A DNA stretch of 58,026 nucleotides from an uncultured Lachnospiraceae bacterium (GTDB lineage: Bacteria; Bacillota; Clostridia; Lachnospirales; Lachnospiraceae), in assembly GCA_944381615.1 (NCBI GenBank), contig CALWLT010000013.1, forward strand, positions 1-58,026. Reading direction: 5' to 3'. Positions within the stretch are counted from its first letter, which is position 1. The number at the start of each line of letters is the position of its first letter. The notes under the pieces were generated by a model. That model searched no databases. It saw nothing but the letters and a program-made list of their open reading frames with translations, and was not told the origin of the DNA. This document shows positions 53,201-58,026 of the stretch, piece after piece. Both the position numbers and the translations under genes were made by a program.

Positions 53201-54711
53201 TCCGCGTTCAGCTGGTTCAGAAGCTGAGACGCCTCATAGGAGGCGGAAGCCATATAACGGAAACTGCGGCTGCTGTTAAAGGTATGCGGCAGCCAGCGCA
53301 TCCACGCCCACTGTTCCTCCTCTTCTTTGGGGAAAATGACCGCCAGCTTCACTTCTTCATAGCTGTGAAGAGCGGCAAGCTGGACTGCCATGCAGCGGGC
53401 CGTACGCAAAATCCGGGATCGCTCCCCGACCAGCCCCGCGCTGGTGCAGTGAAACAAATCCGCCGCAACCGGAACACCGGAAACGGTCCGGTACTTCCTC
53501 GCAAGCGCCTCCGGCCTCCTCGTAAAAGCATCTTCCTCCAGCAAAACACCCAATTTCGGCGTTTTCACGCTCATTTTCAGCGGTTCCTCTCCCAGTCCCA
53601 CCCGCAGAGAGAGAAAATCCGGGTCCTGGGGCGTGCGCACCCAGAGGCCGGACAAGCGCTCAGAAGCCATCGACAGACAGGTTTCCGGATCCGGATTCGC
53701 CGAACAGGCAATGGACTTCTGTTCTGCAGAAAAAGCCTTCAGCCGTTCCTCACAGCGCGACAGATACTGCTCATATTTTTCCGTTCTCAGCTCATCCCGC
53801 CTGGAAAATGCCTTGGTCTGCTGTCTGTAATTGATTACCGTGACCGCAACCCCCAGTACCGCCATGGGGGCGGAAAACAGAAGGCTCACCGGGTTCATTC
53901 CCGTAAGCACGGTAACTGCCAGCATGATTCCAACCCCGCCAAAGCTGGGCAGCAGCGCGGACAGCCAGTTGATTTTCGGCTGTTCCCCCGCGGACGGGGC
54001 CGCCTCGATTTCAAGTTCTTCCTGCAAAAGCCTGCGCAGCAGACGGGGAGAACGCGTAAAAACCGGATATTCCCGATTTGCCGGTTCATGCTTTAATTCC
54101 TCCTCCTGCCCGGCAGACTGCTCCAGGCGGACGCTTCCCGCGGCGCCGTATACCAGCAATTTCCCTCCCTGTATGGTCAGATCATACGGGCCGATGACCA
54201 TCGCGTCATTCTCCCTTATGGCACATTCGTCTGTCCGCTTCCCGTTTACGAAGGTTCCATTGGTGCTGTTAATATCGCAAAGCCGCCACTGCCCTTCCCG
54301 CCGGTACAGCTTGGCGTGACTCCCGGACACCCGTTTGTGCGCCAGCTGCAGCGGGCAGTTATCGGCCCGCCCGATCAAAAGCTCCTCCCGTCCGGATAAA
54401 GCCAATACCGCCTCCGGCTTCTCTCCCCGCTCCGCCAGCTGGACCGCGATATGCTTTTCCCGGTTTAAAACCAGCGTATCCCCATTTCCCAGCGCGGCGG
54501 TTTTTACCGGCCTGCCCTCATAAAATACCGTACCGGTACAGGATGCCGTCCATTTCCCTGCCTGATAAAAAAGACGGACTTCCGTTCCCGGACAGCTTCC
54601 CTGAGGCAGCAAAAACGCGCAGTCTCTGCCTTCCCCGATGGATAATGTCCCGGACAAATCCAAACGCACAGTCTTTACCGTATTTCCCTGATAAACCCTC
54701 GCCTCAAACAT
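50209..54711 (-). CDS. essC: Type VII secretion ATPase, FHA-FtsK/SpoIIIE (EssC-like)
   Basis: 1,500-residue motor of the secretion system. Residues 1-95 form a degenerate FHA-like fold and 105-185 a canonical FHA domain (GR at 114-115, S-x-x-H at 129-132, NSTNGTFVNG from 148) that should bind phospho-Thr. Two membrane helices lie at about 250-292. Three FtsK-like ATPase domains follow. The first has Walker A GTSGSGKS (683-690) and Walker B ILVIDE (788-793). The second has GMTLSGKT (1022-1029) but Walker B reads IILLAD. The third has only a remnant P-loop (GDEKARE, about 1296). ATG at 54711 is chosen after GGGGG; GTG at 54723 is an alternative. It is first in the operon. Confidence 0.93.
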   Translation of the reverse strand: MFEARVYQGNTVKTVRLDLSGTLSIGEGRDCAFLLPQGSCPGTEVRLFYQAGKWTASCTGTVFYEGRPVKTAALGNGDTLVLNREKHIAVQLAERGEKPEAVLALSGREELLIGRADNCPLQLAHKRVSGSHAKLYRREGQWRLCDINSTNGTFVNGKRTDECAIRENDAMVIGPYDLTIQGGKLLVYGAAGSVRLEQSAGQEEELKHEPANREYPVFTRSPRLLRRLLQEELEIEAAPSAGEQPKINWLSALLPSFGGVGIMLAVTVLTGMNPVSLLFSAPMAVLGVAVTVINYRQQTKAFSRRDELRTEKYEQYLSRCEERLKAFSAEQKSIACSANPDPETCLSMASERLSGLWVRTPQDPDFLSLRVGLGEEPLKMSVKTPKLGVLLEEDAFTRRPEALARKYRTVSGVPVAADLFHCTSAGLVGERSRILRTARCMAVQLAALHSYEEVKLAVIFPKEEEEQWAWMRWLPHTFNSSRSFRYMASASYEASQLLNQLNAECRGRKKDPSDFMGNTEPAIPHYVLVIAAPELIRGGAAGNLSETPGVSTIWLSPSVSALPQGVEQILELGAESQLYMRQRASERIKFQPDDLGLKECERFARSLAPVRLASGKRAGLPDRVSFLDGYRVSRLDQLDIGEFWQDSRCEETLSVPIGVRENGEPYYFDIHEKKDGPHGLVAGTSGSGKSEMAQSWIASMALQFSPEDVNFILVDFKGTSLLQPFKELPHLAGSISNLDTDIGRCLLALESEMERRQRVFDETGVNDIRAYLIKRRKNPGMEKMPFLILVIDEFAEFKAQFPDFTGPLNHVFRGGRSLGVYTMIMTQKPSGVVTEQMSANANFRWCLRVQSESDSRDMLGIPDAAFLTVPGRSYVKSGDGTLELIQPFYSGAPYEPDGRKKETPPVCAVSLQGERKALAVSDCGQDGAAKEKQIHAVVRAISDFCRRRGIAPAARLWTKPLPERLELSDVLDAGRLWVSDADWNPRMKEAKAVFGLVDDPKHQRQLPLYHDFWTQGNLLVYGMTLSGKTTLLKSLLISMCCAYSPAQVQFYLIEFTGFGLRSLETFPHVGGAAGEDEPENLQRIAAKLSEELGRRKKLFRKAGVGTISSYEDAAGETLPTIILLADTLNLAGTKFPEIQAQLIRLAREGEAFGLYIAAAVAGGSGLSYQLTENFKTVMTLQLTDRLDYTQLVGRVSGNMPKPVIGRGLIRGPLEFQTAIAGENLTDGQRISMLRELAEEMSASWKGPLPARISSMPETIPYGSLEGEPLILGPGYEDGETISLPVRETTSLLISCGDEKARENILALLLCQARELEEVQIYGYGPAPGRMLGEACKGQSRFVQNAAELGEILGKLAPVLQERLNQKKDGKEEEFSHIFIFVDELGEFLAQAEPLVISQLEAFIRLGAGLGITVIGADLASRVERGYFSRDILMETLHDGVILLAGGEASEHRVIDTMALRQSLPGDGLGTDAVLVNWKDGREAFTRLRPMEACEPEKAEG

Positions 54712-54768
54712 ACGCTCCCCCACGTTTTCATACTCTGCTCCGATTCAGAAATTCCCTATTTATAGATG

Positions 54769-54798
54769 ATTATACCTCTGTCCATGCGATGCGGTCAA
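54769..54798 (-). promoter_or_regulatory. Promoter of the type VII operon
   Basis: On the minus strand TTGACC, 18 bp and a perfect TATAAT, giving a leader of about 50 nt before essC. Direct repeats at 54807-54867 end 8 bp upstream of the -35, as for an activator-dependent promoter. Confidence 0.82.
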
Positions 54799-54806
54799 CG
54801 CATTTG

Positions 54807-54867
54807 ACTGTTCCGATGCAAATGCTTTAACTGTTCCGGTGCAAACAGTTTACTGTTCCAATGCAAA
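54807..54867 (-). promoter_or_regulatory. Three direct repeats upstream of the essC promoter
   Basis: Read on the minus strand, TTTGCATYGGAACAGT occurs three times (54867-54852, 54845-54830, 54822-54807; the middle copy has C instead of T at one place), with periods of 22 and 23 bp. The 54724-55039 gap thus holds the tsf terminator, these repeats and the promoter; nothing else is seen in it. Confidence 0.85.
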
Positions 54868-54952
54868 CGGTTATACAGAAATGAGGCGCCGGAGAAATCC
54901 CCCGTGCCTCAAGAAACGGTTCTCTTACCCCATGACAAAGAGCCGTACCATC

Positions 54953-54998
54953 AAAAAACCCCGAAAAGCGCTGAAATTTCAACACTTTTCGGGGTTTC
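54953..54998 (-). terminator. Terminator of rpsB-tsf
   Basis: Stem AAACCCCGAAAAG with CTTTTCGGGGTTT around a long loop, followed by a U-run on the minus strand, 41 bp past the tsf stop. It insulates the type VII operon from the ribosomal genes. Confidence 0.93.
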
Positions 54999-55039
54999 GA
55001 TATCTTTGTCAGCCTATGAGATCTCGTGCAGTCAGGAAA

Positions 55040-55975
55040 TTACATTCCCATCTGCTTCGCAACTTCCTCTGCAAAGTTCTCTTCCTTCTTCTCGATGCCC
55101 TCGCCGGTCTCGAAACGGACGAACTTCTTGATTGCAATCTTCGCGCCGTTGGCCTTGGCTACCTCAGCTACGTACTGAGCTACGCTCTGCTTGCCGTCCT
55201 CTGCCTTTACGTAAACCTGATCCAGCAGGCAGATTTCCTTCAGCTCTTTCTTGATGCGGCCCATAACCATGCCGCTGATGATCTTGTCGTTGGCGTCCGG
55301 CTTCTCGTTCTTGGCCGCAACAGTCAGGATTTCCTTCTCCTTCTCGATGTAAGCGGCGTCCACCTCGCTCTCGCTGGTGTATAAAGGCTTCAGAGCCGCA
55401 GCCTGCATCGCCACATTCTTGGCCATCTCTTTTACCGCGTCGTTGATCACGTCGGTCTCCACGTCGACCAGCACGCCGATCTTGCCGCCCGCATGAATGT
55501 AGGAGGCAACGAAACCATTGGCCTCTTCTACCTGCTGGAAGCGGCGGATCTTCATGTTCTCGCCGATGATGGAAATCTGAGCGGACAGCGCCTCCGCAAC
55601 CGTCAAAGACGGATCCTTGGTCCACTTCTCAGCCAGGAACGCGTCAATATCGGCCGCCGTGGTAACCAGCGCCTGATCCGCCACATCCGATACGTAGCTC
55701 TGGAACTTCTCATTCTTTGCGACGAAATCCGTCTCCGCGTTGACCTCGACCACAACGGCCTTCTTCTCATCCGCGGAAAGCTTCGTCATAACGATGCCCT
55801 CGGCCGCAATCCGTCCGGCCTTCTTGGCAGCGCCGGCCAGTCCCTTCTCTCTCAGGAACTCAACCGCCTTATCCATATCGCCGTCCGTCGCCGCAAGAGC
55901 CTTCTTGCAGTCCATCATTCCGGCGCCCGTCATCTCACGTAACTCTTTTACCATTCCGGCAGTTACTGTTGCCAT
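55040..55975 (-). CDS. tsf: Elongation factor Ts
   Basis: 311-residue guanine-nucleotide exchange factor that recycles EF-Tu-GDP. The N-terminal UBA-like domain (VKELREMTGAGMMDCKKALAATDGDMDKAVEFLREKG) and the core signature NAETDFVAKNEKF are intact, followed by the two core subdomains and the GKIGVLVDVE block. ATG at 55975 is used, with GGAGGG seven nt upstream; an upstream in-frame TTG at 55981 overlaps the spacer. It follows rpsB after 42 bp in the standard rpsB-tsf order and ends at a strong terminator. Confidence 0.98.
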   Translation of the reverse strand: MATVTAGMVKELREMTGAGMMDCKKALAATDGDMDKAVEFLREKGLAGAAKKAGRIAAEGIVMTKLSADEKKAVVVEVNAETDFVAKNEKFQSYVSDVADQALVTTAADIDAFLAEKWTKDPSLTVAEALSAQISIIGENMKIRRFQQVEEANGFVASYIHAGGKIGVLVDVETDVINDAVKEMAKNVAMQAAALKPLYTSESEVDAAYIEKEKEILTVAAKNEKPDANDKIISGMVMGRIKKELKEICLLDQVYVKAEDGKQSVAQYVAEVAKANGAKIAIKKFVRFETGEGIEKKEENFAEEVAKQMGM

Positions 55976-56017
55976 CTTCAATCCCTCCGTGTAAATAGAT
56001 TCCTAACCTGTCTCTGA

Positions 56018-56758
56018 TTACGCCTCTGCGCTCTCCGCGGGCATGTCCTCGCCCTCGAATACCGGCTCCTCAGCCTCGCCCTGCTTTGCCTCGATCACGG
56101 CGTCTGCCATTCTGGAAACGATCAGCTTGACCGCACGGATCGCATCGTCGTTGCCCGGGATGACATAGTCCAGCTCTTCCGGATCGCAGTTGGTATCGTT
56201 GATACCGATCAGCGGAATGCCCAGCGTATGAGCCTCCTGCACGCAGATTCTCTCCTTCTTGGGATCAACTACAAAAATCGCGTCCGGAATCCGCTTCATC
56301 TCCTTGATGCCGCCCAGGTTCTTCTCCAGCTTCTCCCACTCTTTCTTCAGAGCAATGACTTCCTTCTTCGGAAGAACGTCAAACGTTCCATCCTCTGCCA
56401 TCGTCTCGATCTGCTTTAAACGGGCCACACGGCTCTGGATGGTCTTGAAGTTGGTCAGCATACCGCCCAGCCATCTCTCGTTTACATAGAACATGCCGCA
56501 GCGCTCCGCCTCGGTCTTGATGGCGTCCTGCGCCTGCTTCTTCGTTCCCACGAACAGGATGGTGCCGCCGTTCGCCGCGATATCCGCAACCGCCTTGTAA
56601 GCTTCATCCACTTTCACAACCGACTTCTGCAGGTCGATAATGTGGATGCCGTTTCTCTCCGTGTAAATATACGGAGCCATCTTGGGGTTCCATCTTCTCG
56701 TCTGGTGTCCGAAATGAACGCCCGCCTCCAGTAACTGCTTCATCGAAATAACACTCAT
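56018..56758 (-). CDS. rpsB: 30S ribosomal protein S2
   Basis: 246-residue S2 protein of the small ribosomal subunit. Typical blocks are [68 protein letters not shown] and the C-terminal [31 protein letters not shown]. The C-terminal tail is acidic, as usual. GGAGG precedes the ATG by 7 nt. A leader of about 130 nt separates it from its promoter at 56896-56924; such leaders often serve autogenous control by S2, which I cannot show here. Confidence 0.98.
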   Translation of the reverse strand: MSVISMKQLLEAGVHFGHQTRRWNPKMAPYIYTERNGIHIIDLQKSVVKVDEAYKAVADIAANGGTILFVGTKKQAQDAIKTEAERCGMFYVNERWLGGMLTNFKTIQSRVARLKQIETMAEDGTFDVLPKKEVIALKKEWEKLEKNLGGIKEMKRIPDAIFVVDPKKERICVQEAHTLGIPLIGINDTNCDPEELDYVIPGNDDAIRAVKLIVSRMADAVIEAKQGEAEEPVFEGEDMPAESAEA

Positions 56759-56895
56759 GTCTCTTCCTCCGTTTTTGGTTTTTCTTCCGCCGTCATCTCC
56801 TACTTTCCGCGGGGACCCTGAAGCGCCGCCGCTTTGCGCCGTCTCCCGGGCACCGTCCTGCGAAAATCCGTCCGGCGTGAGTTCTCAACTTGTTT

Positions 56896-56924
56896 ACTAT
56901 ATCACAGGAATATCCTATCTGCAA
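56896..56924 (-). promoter_or_regulatory. Promoter of rpsB-tsf
   Basis: On the minus strand TTGCAG, 17 bp and TATAGT with an extended -10 TG one base upstream. The start is predicted near 56889. Confidence 0.7.
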
Positions 56925-56932
56925 GCACTTTT

Positions 56933-56995
56933 CATTTTCTTTTTACATTTTCTTTTTACATTTTCTTTTTACGATCCGTTTTCATTTTCTTTTTA
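56933..56995. repeat. 13-bp tandem repeats over the cbiL stop codon
   Basis: CATTTTCTTTTTA occurs in tandem at 56933-56945, 56946-56958 and 56959-56971, and again at 56983-56995 after an 11-bp spacer. The last copy includes the cbiL stop codon (56982-56984). The segment ends just upstream of the rpsB -35. Confidence 0.9.
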
Positions 56996-57683
56996 CGATC
57001 AGCGTAGAAAAATAGGGGATCTCCGCCATTTTCAGCTCCTCAAAATCCGTAATGCAGCGCTCCTCTCCCGTCCCCGCATACAGAACCAGCGCGAACCGGT
57101 CCGTCAGTCCCTGCTCTTCCAGCGCCTCAAGCAGAGCCTGCCGGTCTGACGACGGTTTCATCAGCACAACATTTTCATGTTCCGCAAAAAGCTTCTTCAG
57201 CCGGGCGCTGTCCTGTCTTCGGAGCGGGGCAATCAGAAGCTCCTCGTTCCAGGCCGCCAGCGGCCATTTTACAGACGCGGCAGCCGCGCAGAAAGACGGG
57301 ACGCCGGGCACAATCTCTGTCTCTATCCCCCGCTCTTCCACATAGGGAAATGTGTACATGAGCGTGCTGTAAATGGCCGGATCGCCCAGCGTAACAAATA
57401 CGCCGGTTCGCCCGCCGTCCAGCCGGGCGGCAATCTGTTTCGCATTCTCCTCCCAGAGCTCTCGCAGCCGCTCCCCGTGATAGTGCATCGGATAAACCAG
57501 AAAAACAATCTCCGCTTTTCCCTCATCCACCTGTTCTTTCACAATTTCATAGGCGAAGCTTCGCTCTCCCGCCTCCTTGACCGGACAGAAAATCACGTCC
57601 GCTTCCCGCAGGAGCCGGCAGGCCTTCCGCGTTAAAAGCTCCGGATCGCCCGGCCCCACTCCGATCCCATATAATTTTCCCAT
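56982..57683 (-). CDS. cbiL: Precorrin-2/cobalt-factor-II C20-methyltransferase
   Basis: 233-residue SAM-dependent methyltransferase of the tetrapyrrole methylase family (CbiL/CobI), which methylates C20 of the corrin precursor in cobalamin synthesis. It opens with the SAM/substrate signature YGIGVGPGDPELLT, contains the second conserved motif VTLGDPAIYSTLMY, and GVPSFCAAAASVKWPL near residue 130. An anaerobe is expected to use the cobalt-early (CbiL) version. ATG at 57683 is preferred, since AAGGAG is 6 nt upstream; the ATG at 57689 touches that site. No other cobalamin gene is next to it in this window. The coding sequence ends inside an AT-rich tandem repeat. Confidence 0.92.
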   Translation of the reverse strand: MGKLYGIGVGPGDPELLTRKACRLLREADVIFCPVKEAGERSFAYEIVKEQVDEGKAEIVFLVYPMHYHGERLRELWEENAKQIAARLDGGRTGVFVTLGDPAIYSTLMYTFPYVEERGIETEIVPGVPSFCAAAASVKWPLAAWNEELLIAPLRRQDSARLKKLFAEHENVVLMKPSSDRQALLEALEEQGLTDRFALVLYAGTGEERCITDFEELKMAEIPYFSTLIVKRK

Positions 57684-57763
57684 CGCCATCTCCTTTCATT
57701 TTCCCATCGACATCTTCTTCCGGCCGCGCGCCAGAGCCGCGTCCCGTTCCGCTTCCTGCAATT

Positions 57764-57812
57764 TCATGCTGCAATCGTGTTGCATAGAATTTCGTGTTGC
57801 ACTCGTGTTGCA
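57764..57812 (-). repeat. Four direct repeats upstream of cbiL
   Basis: Read on the minus strand, TGCAACACGA occurs at 57812-57803, 57801-57792 and 57784-57775, and TGCAGCATGA at 57773-57764. Copies start 11, 17 and 11 bp apart. The gap 57684-57925 otherwise holds only AT-rich sequence next to the tRNA. Confidence 0.75.
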
Positions 57813-57925
57813 TAAATTAAAAAACTGTGATGATAGGTTCCTGACAGAAAACATCCGACAGGCCAAAAAGCCTGAAAAATAAAAGAAAATTCAAAAGGCC
57901 CTGTGAAATCAAAACAATAAAAAAG

Positions 57926-57997
57926 AGCGCGAGACGGGATTCGAACCCGCGGCCCCCACCTTGGCAAGGTGGTGCTCCACCCCTGAGCCACTCGCGC
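57926..57997 (-). tRNA. tRNA-Gly (anticodon GCC)
   Basis: Reading the minus strand, acceptor GCGCGAG pairs with CTCGCGC. D-arm, anticodon stem and a CUUGCCAAG loop (anticodon GCC) and a T-loop GGTTCGAATCC are all regular. The discriminator is U, as is usual for bacterial tRNA-Gly. The 3' CCA is not encoded. A U-run (CTTTTTTATTG) follows directly. Confidence 0.97.
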
Positions 57998-58008
57998 ATA
58001 TCTTTCAA

Positions 58009-58026
58009 TCGGGGTAACAGGATTCG
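58009..58026 (-). tRNA. 3' end of another tRNA (cut by window edge)
   Basis: The minus strand reads CGAAT, CCTGT, TACCCCG, A: the end of a T-loop, the T-stem 3' strand, the acceptor 3' strand and a discriminator A, without encoded CCA. The acceptor 5' strand would be CGGGGTA. The isotype (possibly Pro) cannot be decided. It shows that tRNA-Gly lies in a tRNA cluster with an 11-nt spacing. Confidence 0.75.

Noticed and set aside
40424..54711. Horizontal island (phage or integrative element) carrying the secretion genes
   Set aside because: No integrase, transposase, attachment repeats or tRNA junction at its ends; composition does not differ visibly from the flanks, though this was not computed.
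57547..57813. An 88-codon minus-strand open frame over the repeats before cbiL
   Set aside because: It overlaps cbiL out of frame, encodes repeat-derived sequence and has no ribosome-binding site.
57690..57925. Cobalamin riboswitch upstream of cbiL
   Set aside because: No B12-box-like sequence and the gap is too short and AT-rich for the fold.

Overview
The window looks like chromosome of a high-GC anaerobic member of the Clostridia, most likely Lachnospiraceae-like. Signs are an Rnf complex subunit, a glycyl-radical (class III) ribonucleotide reductase, rubredoxin and ferredoxin proteins, ScpA/ScpB, a T-box leader, strong AGGAGG-type ribosome-binding sites and a Firmicutes-type FHA-FtsK (EssC-like) secretion ATPase. 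Almost every gene is on the minus strand. Only four protein genes (27.5-28.7 kb and 39.2-40.4 kb) are on the plus strand. I saw no transposase, integrase, rRNA or CRISPR array.

Layout. 1-1.2 kb: start of rnfC (3' end lies outside). 1.5-13.4 kb: a purine-nucleoside-like uptake and catabolism locus, read right to left: BMP lipoprotein, double-ABC ATPase, two permeases, nucleoside hydrolase, two M20 amidohydrolases around a GATase1-like protein, a ribokinase-type sugar kinase and a sodium:amino-acid-type symporter. 13.7-18.2 kb: a 1,505-residue activase/2-hydroxyacyl-CoA-dehydratase-like fusion. 18.4-23.5 kb: nrdD with a fused redoxin, and the dut-TPR lipoprotein-hflX operon. 23.6-27.4 kb: gltS, then metallophosphoesterase-scpA-scpB. 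27.5-35.2 kb: a small regulator, a BrkB-like membrane protein, an FMN-binding protein, a MATE exporter, a P-type cation ATPase, an orphan gene and a CAP-domain protein with a WalR-type box. 35.5-38.5 kb: guaB of the Tritrichomonas foetus type and a stand-alone TrpB-like gene under a tryptophan T-box. 39.2-40.4 kb: a rubredoxin/ferredoxin pair behind a perfect consensus promoter.

40.4-54.7 kb is the most interesting part: one tightly packed operon for a non-canonical type VII (ESX/WXG100-like) secretion system. From its promoter it runs EssC-type ATPase with an FHA domain, a long WXG protein, a 198-residue protein, a 501-residue helical protein, a classical WXG100 protein, a PP2C phosphatase, a YukD/EsaB-like protein, a membrane Ser/Thr kinase with a periplasmic-binding-protein-like ectodomain, and an M16-family lipoprotein peptidase. 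Kinase, phosphatase and FHA domain together suggest that secretion is switched by threonine phosphorylation in response to an external ligand. Three direct repeats of 22-23 bp lie just upstream of the -35 box of this operon, as expected for an activator site.

55.0-58.0 kb returns to housekeeping genes: tsf, rpsB, a cobalamin methyltransferase (cbiL/cobI type), tRNA-Gly and the 3' end of another tRNA.
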